Source: CALGYY01 sp963678485 | GTDB lineage: Bacteria > Bacteroidota > Bacteroidia > Bacteroidales > CAIWKO01 | Assembly (NCBI GenBank): GCA_963678485.1 | Contig: OY782882.1 | Span: 372,001-436,000, forward strand | Length of the DNA stretch: 64,000 bases | Direction of reading: 5' to 3' | Shown here: piece after piece, positions 35,570 through 44,772 of the stretch | Numbering within the stretch: the stretch's first letter is position 1 | How the letters are laid out: every line of letters starts with the position of its first letter | Notes under the pieces: model-generated | Told to the model about the DNA's origin: nothing | Seen by the model: the letters and a program-made list of their open reading frames with translations, nothing else | Database searches by the model: none | Program-made: the position numbers and the translations under genes

Positions 35570-35600
35570 CAAATATACACTTCAAAATTCAGTTAACAAA
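35570..35600 (-). promoter_or_regulatory. promoter module (TTTG-N19-TATATTTG)
   Basis: On the minus strand TTTG (35600-35597), 19 bp, TATATTTG (35577-35570). It is preceded by AATATTTAACATTATATA, like the copies at 18471, 44664 and 53170. It could drive leftward transcription into the cassette array, starting with the 34884-35420 gene, and so act as the array's promoter. Confidence 0.6.
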
Positions 35601-35766
35601 ATATATAATGTTAAATATTTTGTTGCTGCAATCCGTTTGATATCGATAAGCATGGTGTTCGTCTAAGGTAGATATGCTAAGACCAATGCAAGGTTTGCTT
35701 TTGTTTATGCTCATATGGCGTTGCTTAATCGTCTGGATTATGTTGAATGGCATACCTAAAAAATAA

Positions 35767-35795
35767 GCGTATCCTGCAAATGATGCAGGATACGC
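35767..35795 (-). terminator. rho-independent terminator of the Calx-beta gene
   Basis: A perfect 11-bp stem, GCGTATCCTGC/GCAGGATACGC with a 7-nt loop, is followed on the minus strand by TTATTTTTTA. It lies 112 bp after the stop of the 35907-39572 gene and insulates the promoter and cassette array beyond it. Confidence 0.85.
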
Positions 35796-35906
35796 CCTCC
35801 GATTGGTAGTTTGAAAAAACTTATAATTAGAATTGCAGCTCTTTCACAACTTTCAACATAAAATACAAAACAAATACTTTGTAAAATTTCAGTGATTACA
35901 AATCCC

Positions 35907-38900
35907 TTACTCTTTCACCACCCTGATGCTTTGCCTGTCACCATTCGTTTTTACAAAGGTTATCATATATACTGCGGTCGGCAATTTGCTTAAATCCAAC
36001 ACATCTTCTCCGCTATAATTCAGCTTCAGGAGAGTGTTGCCCATTAAATCATTTACGATAATATCAGATAAATCATTCTGAACATTACTAAAATGCAGGT
36101 AATCTGTCACAGGATTAGGATAAACGTTCCACTCAACTGAAGAATGTTCAGTAACTGTCGTCGAGAAATCGTTATCAGTAATAGTATAAGTATGTACCGT
36201 ATTGCTTCCCAAGGTCGCATTCACCGGATTGGACAAGGTAACAATAACCGTTTCGTCACCTTCAATCAATAAATCATCGATAATACCAGCAATGGTTACA
36301 TCATTACTCGTACTACCAGCTCCGATTGTCAGCGTTCCATCGACCAAGGTGTAATCAACACCAGAACCAGTGGCAGTGCCGGTTACCGTGTAATCTACCG
36401 TCGCAGTTAATCCGCTTATAGCTGATAGATCAACTTGTAAATCCGCGCTACTGATCGATTCCAATCCGTTTGATGAGGCAGTATTGAACGTGATAGTTGG
36501 TGCTGCATCATTATCAGTAATGGTATAGGTGTGAACTGTAGTAGTACCAAGACTTGCATTGGTAGGATTGGATATTGTTACAATGACGGTTTCATTAGTT
36601 TCATTTAGTAAATCATCTACGATGCCTGCAATTGTAATATTGTTGTTTGTTGCACCTGCAGTAATAGTGAGGGTTCCGTCAGCTAATGTATAATCAACGC
36701 CGCTGCCGCTTGCAGTGCCGGTTACAGCATAATCCACGGTGACGGGTAAGCCGCTGCCGGTGTTCAGATCAACTTGCAGATTCGCGCTACTGACCGATTC
36801 CAAACCGTTTGATGAAGCAGTATTGAACGTGATAGTTGGTGCTGCATCATTATCAGTAATCGTATAGGTGTGAACTGTAGTAGTACCAAGACTTGCATTG
36901 GTTGGATTGGATAAAGTAACAATGACGGTTTCATTAGTTTCATTCAGCAAATCATCTACAATACCAGCAATTGTAATATTGTTATTCGTTGCTCCTGCAG
37001 TGATGGTGAGTGTTCCGTTAGCCAAAGTATAATCCACACCACTTCCGCTTGCAGTGCCGGTTACAGCATAATCCACAGTGACGGGTAAGCCGCTGGCAGT
37101 GTTCAGATCAACTTGCAGATTCGCGCTACTGATCGATTCCAGTCCGTTTGATGAAGCAGTATTGAACGTGATAGTTGGTGCTGCATCATTATCAGTAATC
37201 GTATAGGTGTGAACTGTAGTAGTACCAAGACTTGCATTGGTCGGATTCGATAAAGTAACAATGACGGTTTCATTGTTTTCATTCAGCAAATCATCAACAA
37301 TACCTGCAATCGTAATATTATTATTCGTAGCACCAGCAGTGATATTGAGGGTTCCATTAGCCAATGTATAATCCACACCACTGCCACTTGCAGTGCCGGT
37401 TACAGTATAATCAACGCTGACGGGCAATCCGCTGGCTGCGTTCAGATCAACTTGCAAATTCGCGCTACTCAACGATTCCAGTCCGTTGGATGAGGAAGTG
37501 TTAAAGGTGATGGTTGGTGCTGCATCATTATCAGTAATGGTATAAGTGTGAACCGTAGTAGTACCAAGACTTGCATTGGTTGGATTGGATAAAGTAACAA
37601 TGACGGTTTCATTAGTTTCATTCAGCAAATCATCTACAATACCAGCAATTGTAATATTGTTATTCGTTGCTCCTGCAGTGATGGTGAGTGTTCCGTTAGC
37701 CAAAGTATAATCCACACCGCTGCCGCTTGCAGTGCCTGTAACAGCATAATCCACTGTGACGGGCAATCCGCTGGCAGTGTTCAGATCAACTTGCAGGTTC
37801 GCGCTACTCAACGATTCCAAGCCGTTTGATGAGGAAGTGTTAAAAGTGATGGCTGGTGCTGCATCATTATCAGTAATCGTATAGGTGTGAACCGTAGTAG
37901 TACCAAGACTTGCATTGGTTGGATTGGATAAGGTTACGATGACGGTTTCATTAGTTTCATTTAGCAAATCATCTACGATACCAGCAATTGTAATATTGTT
38001 ATTCGTTGCTCCCGCAGAAATGGTGAGTGTTCCGTTAGCCAAAGTATAATCCACACCACTGCCGCTTGCAGTGCCAGTAACAGCATAATCCACTGTGACG
38101 GGCAAGCCGCTTACAGCAGAAAGATCAACTTGCAGATTCGCGCTACTGACGGATTCAAGACCATTTGATGTAGCGGTACTGAATGTGATGTTTGGAGATG
38201 TTGTAGTAAAACTCATTACCGTCCCATATGCAGTTCCGGCCATATTGGTAGCATAAGCACTCACATAATAGGTCGTATTGCTGTGTAAGGAGCTTATTAA
38301 TTCACTAAAAGAACCGATACCTGTCCCATTTGCATCCTGGGAAACACCAGGTTCGCCAATTGTTGGTGTGGGATCCGAAGAAGAATACACAACGCCGCGC
38401 GCGGTCACTGAAGCTCCACCGGTAGCGGTAACATTACCACCCATGGTTGCAGAAGTGGCATCGAACGAACTTATGGTTGTAGTAGTAACTGTTGGTGCAG
38501 AAAATTGCCATACTAATTTTGGATAAGAGCCATCCTCCAGATACCAAATAGAATTATCCCAGACAGCAAAAGTGGAAGCGGTCTTCATCACAGCGGTTGT
38601 GGCGGCCGTAATTCCAGTGGGAGCAGCAGTATTGTATGCCCCGTAGGTATTCGATGTTCCTGCAGTGTTATAATCAAAATAGCAATCGCTAAAGACTCCA
38701 GCATTATAATAACCAACAAAACCGCCTTTGGTCGTACAAGTGACCAAGCCTACTGAATAGCAATTTGTCATAGTAGAACTGGTGGAAGTCCCAGTAGTAC
38801 CAACAAATCCGCCAGCCCGACCACCAGAAGTACTCGATACGTTTCCTGTCGAATAACAATTTATTATTGCATGAGCATTAATCCCAATGAAACCACCGGT

Positions 38901-39572
38901 ATTAAAATTTCCCGTTGTATAATTATTTGTAACATTGCCTGTACAATAACATTGACTGATCGTCCCACTCACTGTGAGCCCAGCTCCTATTAATCCACCA
39001 ATATTGTTTGATGATGCACCGGTTGCAGTAACCGAAGCAGTTGAATAGCACCTGTACACTGTTCCGCTAGAAACACCAAGTAATCCACCGGCATTATTAT
39101 TAGCTGTTGTTACAGTCCCCGTTGAGTAACATTTCTCAACAGTTCCACCAAAATTATAACCTGCAAGTATCCCAAAGCCCGGGTTACTACTACCCGACAA
39201 ATTAGCCCCTATTACTCCCAGATTTTTAACAGTTCCTCCAGAACCAATAACTCCAAACAAGCCATTGTAAGAATCAGAGGTGCTTGTAATGACCAATCCT
39301 GTAATCACATACCCATTTCCATCATACGTCCCAATAAAATTAGTTCCAGCGGTGATGGTTGTCCCGATTTTTGACCAATTGGAATATGAGCTTAAATCAA
39401 TGTTGGACGTTTGCCGGTAATATGCGGTTAAATCATTACGCACTTCATTAAACTGTATTGAATTGGTTACCAGATAAGGATCTCCTGAAGTACCACTACC
39501 AGCACCAGAGAATGCAAGAACCATCTGACTCATTAGTGTCAGAAAGAAGAAAAGTGAAATGAATTTTTTCAT
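35907..39572 (-). CDS. large T9SS adhesin-like protein with GLUG and Calx-beta repeats
   Basis: A 1221-aa secreted protein: signal peptide (LAFSGA, about residue 22), GLUG-type repeats (about 90-300; GGLLGVSSGTVYRCYST and similar), an FN3-like domain (about 360-455), then six Calx-beta-like repeats of about 109 residues (LESxSSANLQVDL ... VHTYTITDND), and a T9SS type A sorting domain (VYPNPVTDYLHFSN ... RVVKE). Calx-beta loops bind calcium in other proteins. It probably acts at the cell surface in adhesion or gliding. The repeats are near-identical in DNA. A terminator follows. Confidence 0.88.
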   Translation of the reverse strand: MKKFISLFFFLTLMSQMVLAFSGAGSGTSGDPYLVTNSIQFNEVRNDLTAYYRQTSNIDLSSYSNWSKIGTTITAGTNFIGTYDGNGYVITGLVITSTSDSYNGLFGVIGSGGTVKNLGVIGANLSGSSNPGFGILAGYNFGGTVEKCYSTGTVTTANNNAGGLLGVSSGTVYRCYSTASVTATGASSNNIGGLIGAGLTVSGTISQCYCTGNVTNNYTTGNFNTGGFIGINAHAIINCYSTGNVSSTSGGRAGGFVGTTGTSTSSTMTNCYSVGLVTCTTKGGFVGYYNAGVFSDCYFDYNTAGTSNTYGAYNTAAPTGITAATTAVMKTASTFAVWDNSIWYLEDGSYPKLVWQFSAPTVTTTTISSFDATSATMGGNVTATGGASVTARGVVYSSSDPTPTIGEPGVSQDANGTGIGSFSELISSLHSNTTYYVSAYATNMAGTAYGTVMSFTTTSPNITFSTATSNGLESVSSANLQVDLSAVSGLPVTVDYAVTGTASGSGVDYTLANGTLTISAGATNNNITIAGIVDDLLNETNETVIVTLSNPTNASLGTTTVHTYTITDNDAAPAITFNTSSSNGLESLSSANLQVDLNTASGLPVTVDYAVTGTASGSGVDYTLANGTLTITAGATNNNITIAGIVDDLLNETNETVIVTLSNPTNASLGTTTVHTYTITDNDAAPTITFNTSSSNGLESLSSANLQVDLNAASGLPVSVDYTVTGTASGSGVDYTLANGTLNITAGATNNNITIAGIVDDLLNENNETVIVTLSNPTNASLGTTTVHTYTITDNDAAPTITFNTASSNGLESISSANLQVDLNTASGLPVTVDYAVTGTASGSGVDYTLANGTLTITAGATNNNITIAGIVDDLLNETNETVIVTLSNPTNASLGTTTVHTYTITDNDAAPTITFNTASSNGLESVSSANLQVDLNTGSGLPVTVDYAVTGTASGSGVDYTLADGTLTITAGATNNNITIAGIVDDLLNETNETVIVTISNPTNASLGTTTVHTYTITDNDAAPTITFNTASSNGLESISSADLQVDLSAISGLTATVDYTVTGTATGSGVDYTLVDGTLTIGAGSTSNDVTIAGIIDDLLIEGDETVIVTLSNPVNATLGSNTVHTYTITDNDFSTTVTEHSSVEWNVYPNPVTDYLHFSNVQNDLSDIIVNDLMGNTLLKLNYSGEDVLDLSKLPTAVYMITFVKTNGDRQSIRVVKE

Positions 39573-40460
39573 TACTATATGCTTTACGTTATAAATTTGA
39601 TTTTATGATTTATCGGTATCTAAGTATCATTGCAAATTAGTATCACTACTACTATGTTTTAATCACATTTTCGAATATTTATATCAATCAATGTGGCCTA
39701 TACTAAAGAACATTTTGCGATACATTCACCAATGAATAAATAGCCGTATTACAGCTATTTTTCTAATATCCGTATAAAAAATACAGGACGAATTTTACTA
39801 ACATCCATTTTTCACTGCAAATATATAGTTATTTTAATTATTTAGTCTTTATTATTAATAATATTTATTCTATAAGAAAAAATCAACACCTTGCAATTTG
39901 CATTGTCAATTTCGAGAGCACTTAGAGCGAAAAGATCACTCTAATCCATTGCAAATTAATATGTCGTGAAAATTCACAACTCACCCCTACACTCGCGCCA
40001 TGACACGCCAATGCGTATGCATGAACATGAGCACTGTCAAAATTCAAGTTTGAAAAGAATTTTAGAAGCGAATCACGGGTATGAACCCCGGGGCAAGTTG
40101 AGTTCACGAAATCCCGCTCTGCGGGGCCCCGGCCCCAAAATTCCGCCCTAGAAGGGCGGGGTATTATACCCTCCGCCGTTGGCGGGATTGTTCGCCTAAG
40201 ACTTTTAATTCGCCTTCGGCTTTTAAAAACCAAGGCTCACGAATAAAAAATGCTCCTCTGTATTCTCAGCCAATGGCAAAAACCATGTAACGGTTTAAGA
40301 TAATAATTTAACCATTATTTTGAAGACTGAATTGTCACCATATCGAAGGAATCCCACATAAAATATGAGAAGAAATCTCCGTTTGGAGGTTGTGAAACGC
40401 AAATATTAATTCTAATAACGGTCGACTACATAGAAATCGAAAAACAAACAAGCGATTCAA
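39573..40460. other. long intergenic region with GC-rich structured locus
   Basis: This 888-bp region between the Calx-beta gene start and a pseudogene is AT-rich to about 39960. It then contains a GC-rich block with nested hairpins (40080-40190, listed separately), after which it is AT-rich again. It must contain the leftward promoter of the Calx-beta gene, but I cannot place it with confidence. I support no protein gene here. Confidence 0.5.
40080..40190. ncRNA. GC-rich nested-hairpin locus, possible structured RNA
   Basis: AATCCCGC (40110-40117) pairs with GCGGGATT (40182-40189). Inside lie GGGGCC/GGCCCC (40123-40136) and CCGCCC/GGGCGG (40143-40159), forming a multibranched fold. The base composition contrasts strongly with the flanking DNA. 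A reading frame of about 100 codons crosses it on the minus strand but is of odd composition. It could be a structured RNA, an interspersed palindromic repeat or a remnant; the strand is undecided. Confidence 0.35.
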
Positions 40461-40652
40461 TCACAGCACAAAACTCAACCGCCGCATTGAACCCATGCAG
40501 ATGGAGATTTCCATCCTGATATGGGGGTTAGCCACCAGAGCGCCACGATTGTCTAGAATGACAGCCTGATAGCTCATTATCTGAGTAGTTTGTGCCCACA
40601 CGAGAGTTGGAATAAGAAGCGACAGTAGCAAGGTGAAGCGTTTTTTTATGAT
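40461..40652 (-). pseudogene. N-terminal remnant of a secreted tail-fibre/collagen-like protein
   Basis: Read leftward from 40652, 63 codons encode a signal peptide (IIKKRFTLLLSLLIPTLVWAQ) and the stretch TQIMSYQAVILDNRGALVAN, then HIRMEISI. This is the usual beginning of large Bacteroidota secreted proteins (MSYQAVIRD...LVxNxxVxMxISI). The start codon is lost, and TGA ends the frame after residue 63, where several hundred residues would be expected. Confidence 0.6.
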
Positions 40653-40707
40653 GCTTACAATTTAGTAATTATATTAATTTAGCATAATATGATTGCCTAT
40701 CGCCTCC

Positions 40708-41307
40708 TTACTCAACAATATTCAATTCCTTCAAATAATCACAAATTCTCATGTGCAATTGAATCAGGTCAACCATTGCAGATTTTTCATCAATTGTCCT
40801 GCTAATGACTGATATTAATTCAGCGGTCTGGTTTTTTGAATCAGTAGTATAAGCTAAGGAGTAAACCTCGTATTTTATAAAGCTACTAAGAACTTCTTGT
40901 GTCAGTATTTTTTTTGTTATTTCCCGATCATTACTTTGAACTAAATACTTCTCATCAAATTGTTCATAACCGATTTCAACATCCCTTTTCCCTAACAGTT
41001 TTAATAGTTTCTCAAAGAAATCTTCATATCCAATAATCAATTCATAATTGGTTCTGCTTTTAAAAGAAATTCCAACTTTCAACGGCTTTGTATCTGACTC
41101 AGTGAGTTTGATTTCCAGATTTTGATAAGGAATAGTAATTTTCAATAGCTCTAACTCATTGCCCGAATTATGACCAATGCTAAACTTACCATTAAACTCA
41201 CTACTGATATCTTGCCACAACTCACGCTTAGAGCTAATATCAAGATATCCTCTAGTTTGGTTCACTAACAACGTCACCAAGTTTTCGTTATTCCTATTTT
41301 CACTCAT
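40708..41307 (-). CDS. cytoplasmic hypothetical protein
   Basis: A 199-aa protein without signal peptide or membrane helix. It is charged, with a beta-rich middle (LEIKLTESDTKPLKVGISFKS) and a helical C-terminus (VDLIQLHMRICDYLKELNIVE). I do not recognise the family. It is a singleton between spacers of 55 bp (to the remnant) and 241 bp. Confidence 0.55.
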   Translation of the reverse strand: MSENRNNENLVTLLVNQTRGYLDISSKRELWQDISSEFNGKFSIGHNSGNELELLKITIPYQNLEIKLTESDTKPLKVGISFKSRTNYELIIGYEDFFEKLLKLLGKRDVEIGYEQFDEKYLVQSNDREITKKILTQEVLSSFIKYEVYSLAYTTDSKNQTAELISVISRTIDEKSAMVDLIQLHMRICDYLKELNIVE

Positions 41308-41548
41308 ATTTTCAAAATTAGAATGTTTTTATATTAGCCAAATTGATTTTTTCTGACGATTCAGGATAATAAAAAATATCATCAGAATAAGAACGATGCT
41401 CCAAATGTAAGAAAATAATGTTTGCATCGATTTTCAATTCTTCGATGAATTCTAAAGCACAAACACTGAATAGTGAGGAGGGAAATGAACGAGCGAATGA
41501 ACTATAACAAAACAGGCTCTTGCCTTTAGGGAATGAAATTTTGGTAGC

Positions 41549-42094
41549 TCAACGTGGTAAGGCATAAAAAAAACCAACATAGAGCATTTTATTGACACCT
41601 ATTTGACGGTAATTTAAACCAATATCGATTGAGCTCATGCTTGGACTACGGAATAATGAACCGATATTGTAAAGCAACCCTCCACCAAACTCAAATTCGA
41701 AGCTTCTAATTTTTGTTGTTGGTTTGCTTTTAATAAAACACCTTTCACCAATAGTTAGGCTTATCATGAAGGGCCTGAATAAAAAATAAGCATCATAATT
41801 CAGGGAAAAGGAATTAAGATTTCTGAATTTATAAGTCCAAAAATTATCATAGCCAATACTTAAAATGGCAAACAAATTTCCCTTTTTATTTAGATTATGA
41901 AAATAACCTGTATAGATACCAATACCATATCTTAAAAAAGAAGTATCCGTTTTTTTTAAGGCTTTCATTAAACTGCCGTACCCCCTAATCCCTATTGCCA
42001 GTGTATTCTTCGAGAGCCTCTGGTTTTGTGCAAAGGTCGAATTGCCGAGTATCAATAGCAGAAATATAACATATAGAATTCTGAGCGCTTTCAT
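41549..42094 (-). CDS. small outer-membrane beta-barrel-like protein
   Basis: A 181-aa protein with signal peptide (STFAQ, residue 23) and alternating amphipathic strands with aromatic ends (LRYGIGIYTGYFHNL, FAILSIGYDNFWTYKF, MLYVGFFYALPR), typical of an eight-stranded outer-membrane barrel. The terminal aromatic/Arg fits barrel proteins only loosely. The ligand or role is unknown. Confidence 0.55.
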   Translation of the reverse strand: MKALRILYVIFLLLILGNSTFAQNQRLSKNTLAIGIRGYGSLMKALKKTDTSFLRYGIGIYTGYFHNLNKKGNLFAILSIGYDNFWTYKFRNLNSFSLNYDAYFLFRPFMISLTIGERCFIKSKPTTKIRSFEFEFGGGLLYNIGSLFRSPSMSSIDIGLNYRQIGVNKMLYVGFFYALPR

Positions 42095-42459
42095 AAAAAT
42101 ACTAACGCAGATAAATGATTTTCTTACAATACTCGTTCAAATATCGCAAATCCACGATTCCTAATAGGAACCCAAGTTAATTCAAAAGACGTAGAATAGA
42201 GATAGGTCAATGTTAGCAACGAGCACATTACACAGAAGCCTTTCCTTTCTTAGCAAAATATAATACGAATTATGCTCAAAATATCGCTCAAATCCGAGTA
42301 CTCTTTTTCGTAGTAGTCAGTACCAAAATTATTAAAACTCATTAATCAGCAATCCACTCAAACATCTTACATAGAGGGATGTTCCCTCTTTTTGAAAGGC
42401 TGTGAAAGTCGGCTTCATAGTGGGCTTGCCTTATTGGAAACCAAACCAACCAGTTACAG
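42095..42459. other. intergenic region containing a decayed IS91-like right end
   Basis: This 365-bp spacer. The left part is AT-rich with GTTAGC/AACGAGC motifs that do not form an attC. The right part, 42245-42440, is the remnant listed next. Confidence 0.5.
42245..42440 (+). mobile_element. remnant right end of a third IS91-like element
   Basis: The DNA encodes ELCSKYRSNP, then QYQNY and TAA, matching the C-terminus of the element's third ORF (ELSSLYYSNL ... QHQNY). It is followed by AAACTCATTAA (AAACTCCATAA in the intact copies) and CGGCTTCATAGTGGGCTTG (CGGCTTCATGTTGGGCTAG in copy 1). A 1-bp deletion breaks the ORF. As in the intact copies, the right end abuts the 3' end of a leftward gene. 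Confidence 0.65.
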
Positions 42460-43083
42460 TTATTCTCTTACCAATAAATTTCCATCGGATAATTTGAGTC
42501 CAACAAGGCCTTGTATTTCCGTATAGAACAAAGTGTCTACATATAAACTATCTGAAAGGTAACATAGACCCGGAGCGGTATACACATTATAAAATTCTTT
42601 TGTTCTTAGAGAAAGGGAATCTTTAAAAAGTCCTTGTTGGATAGCATCATCCTTCATATAGTCAATATGGAATTGATTAGTGAAGGTGGTAACTTCTGAT
42701 TGTTCATAATTTTTTGTCCATTGAAAATAGATCACTGGATCGCTACCATTGTCACTTGACACATCGCCACTAAAAGTTAAATTGATGCAAAAACGCGATG
42801 AATTATAGGTTGAAGTAAAACTTGTAATGTCTGATTCAAGATCATAATCTCCTTCACAACTTTCCGCTCTTGCATTGTGTCGTTCATAAGAATGCTCTCG
42901 GCCTTGACCAGAATAGATTATTGTGTCAGCATTATTATCGATAAACTTAAGTACTTCATTGCCATTAAATGGATTTACAGCTCGTTGAAGTTCTGTCAAA
43001 CTGATTTGTCCTTTATACTGATTTCTGCAGCATCCTCCGAGAACAAGCAACAGCAGAAAAAATTTGAAAGATGATTTTTTCAT
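42460..43083 (-). CDS. putative lipoprotein of unknown function
   Basis: A 207-aa protein with the ATG at 43083, because MKKSSFKFFLLLLVLGGC gives an immediate signal peptide with a lipobox (LGGCC); the frame is open to 43140. The body has SDITSFTSTYNSSRFCINLTFSG and YFQWTKNYEQSE strands, with no recognised family. It lies next to the IS remnant, as cassette genes do next to the intact copies. Confidence 0.55.
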   Translation of the reverse strand: MKKSSFKFFLLLLVLGGCCRNQYKGQISLTELQRAVNPFNGNEVLKFIDNNADTIIYSGQGREHSYERHNARAESCEGDYDLESDITSFTSTYNSSRFCINLTFSGDVSSDNGSDPVIYFQWTKNYEQSEVTTFTNQFHIDYMKDDAIQQGLFKDSLSLRTKEFYNVYTAPGLCYLSDSLYVDTLFYTEIQGLVGLKLSDGNLLVRE

Positions 43084-43343
43084 TGTAATTATAGATAATA
43101 AGTTCCACAGTGGGGAGCTGCCAAACTGTTTACTTTTCAATAATAAATTGGCAACTCATAATTCTATTTTCGCTATTCACTCAGGAATATTTTTTTCATA
43201 ATTGCGGATTACATTTAAAACGTTCGGGGCTTTGCTTTCTTGCAGCTTTCAATAGCCTATCCCAGATTGATACAGTTTTAATTATTCAATTTTGTTTCCT
43301 TAAAGCACAAATGTCATAAAGTCATTTCCTTATCATAGCATAA

Positions 43344-43823
43344 CTACTTTAATATTTTTTCTAAATATTGAAGCATAAATTCAACTTTTGACTTATCCAT
43401 GATGATGTCTTTATTCTCCTTGTCAGTAATGGTAAGTTCAAGCTTTCTGCTTTGGCTTGGTTTAATATTTAGTAATTTGTTCTCTTTATCCTTTTCGTCT
43501 TTAAAGGAAACACATTTCATATTATTCTTTACCATTGCACAAAACATATCGGTAAGGTTAATATTTAGTTCTTTACCAATATTTGGTATTTCCATACTTG
43601 TCCAAATAACATTCCCTGTAGTATTGTGTGTTGGCTCACCCCAAAATTTAGCTAGTTTGTATTTACATGTATCTAAATCCATATAACCAAAGCTAAATGT
43701 TCTGACTGTATCATTTGATGGAAGTGAGATATACCATCCACTGTATACATGTTGTTTGGCTTCTTGTCCATACAATCCTGAAGTCAGTATTAATGATATT
43801 AATAATAGGATGTATCTTTTCAT
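43344..43823 (-). CDS. secreted protein, paralogue of 22152-22631
   Basis: A 159-aa protein with signal peptide ending LYGQ, then EAKQHVYSGWYISLPSNDTV and C-terminal LEKILK, shared with the 22152-22631 protein, which has the same length. CTCTAACG before the start codon resembles the attC R' of the array (CTCTAACGG at 27585), so this copy may once have been a cassette. Function unknown. Confidence 0.6.
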   Translation of the reverse strand: MKRYILLLISLILTSGLYGQEAKQHVYSGWYISLPSNDTVRTFSFGYMDLDTCKYKLAKFWGEPTHNTTGNVIWTSMEIPNIGKELNINLTDMFCAMVKNNMKCVSFKDEKDKENKLLNIKPSQSRKLELTITDKENKDIIMDKSKVEFMLQYLEKILK

Positions 43824-43976
43824 ATTTTCGACATATAAATTTACTCTAACGTAGAGGAAATCTACGAATTGGATTTCTTGGACGTTCCTTATCTTCCAAT
43901 ATTAACTTTGCCAGCGATTGATAAGCTTAGCATACATGTATAACCTTAATCGATTATCTCCTGAATTGGTGTAAGA

Positions 43977-44534
43977 TTAGTTTATTATTATTGTATCTGC
44001 GAACCATTGCTGTTCATGGATTAATGAAACTTCAACATTTATTTTAGCATCCTTTCCATACAAAAAATACTCATAAGTTGCCACTGTGGATGAAATTGAA
44101 CATGAAACTAATTCAATACTGTCAACTGATCCGATTTTTGTTTTTATTGTACTATCATTTTTTATTGATGTCAATGAAGCAGTTTCCGCCTCCTTTGTAT
44201 TTAAAGATTTTCCCATTAAATCCCCAACTGCACCCATTGCGTACCATGATAATAGCCAAATCAAAATAATTCCAGTTGAAATTACAATGGTTCTTTTAAA
44301 CATTTTTATTCGTTGCAAAATAAAATTTGTATAGCGACTTGATGGTAAAAATCTAATTGGTAGTAGTATGACAAGTGGAATAAAAACAGCAAATACTAAA
44401 AAGTATGGAGACCACAATTTAAAGTCAGCTCCGGTATTGGGGGCTATCCTTTTCTCTATAAGTAAAGACAAACAATATATCAGTACAGCAAGACATATAA
44501 TAACAAATGTTCTATTATTGGTAATTTTCTTCAT
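43977..44534 (-). CDS. membrane protein with Coa1-like C-terminal domain
   Basis: A 185-aa protein from the ATG at 44534 (frame open to 44555). Three hydrophobic segments (about residues 7-25, 42-62, 82-102) are followed by a periplasmic domain, IGSVDSIELVSCSISSTVATYEYFLYGKDAK and KINVEVSLIHEQQWF, resembling Coa1-type domains that follow a membrane anchor. This is a loose resemblance. The promoter module at 44664 points at it. Confidence 0.5.
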   Translation of the reverse strand: MKKITNNRTFVIICLAVLIYCLSLLIEKRIAPNTGADFKLWSPYFLVFAVFIPLVILLPIRFLPSSRYTNFILQRIKMFKRTIVISTGIILIWLLSWYAMGAVGDLMGKSLNTKEAETASLTSIKNDSTIKTKIGSVDSIELVSCSISSTVATYEYFLYGKDAKINVEVSLIHEQQWFADTIIIN

Positions 44535-44663
44535 AAATATTGGTTTCTCTCGCATTGCTTAGATCTAGCGAATAAATACAACCTATTCCTTCCCCTCTTT
44601 CATCAACCATCTCTCAATCCTAAAGTTTAGTCTGAATCTGGTGATAAATGCTTCACTCACCAA

Positions 44664-44695
44664 CAAATATACACTTGCATATTCAATCAACCAAA
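44664..44695 (-). promoter_or_regulatory. promoter module (TTTG-N20-TATATTTG)
   Basis: On the minus strand TTTG (44695-44692), 20 bp, TATATTTG (44671-44664), preceded by CATATTTAACATCATTTA exactly as at 18471. It lies about 130 bp before the 44534 start codon. Confidence 0.65.
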
Positions 44696-44772
44696 TAAAT
44701 GATGTTAAATATGTGTAGCAGTATACAAGGTCGATGAAACAAAGTGTTCATTGCATGATGATATTATGCTAA

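Larger units (their letters stand above)
35421..35906. other. intergenic region with promoter module and terminator
   Basis: This 486-bp spacer holds the outer cassette core GTGCCTAAC (35435-35443), the leftward promoter module at 35570-35600 and the leftward terminator at 35767-35795. I see no gene between them. Confidence 0.6.

Noticed and set aside
36150..38190. Long direct repeats as possible CRISPR or transposon duplication
   Set aside because: They are in-frame Calx-beta domain repeats of one protein.
39922..40233. 103-codon minus-strand frame crossing the GC-rich hairpin locus
   Set aside because: The translation is Arg/Pro-rich and appears only because the block is GC-rich. The nested palindromes explain the sequence better, although a wrongly dismissed gene is possible.
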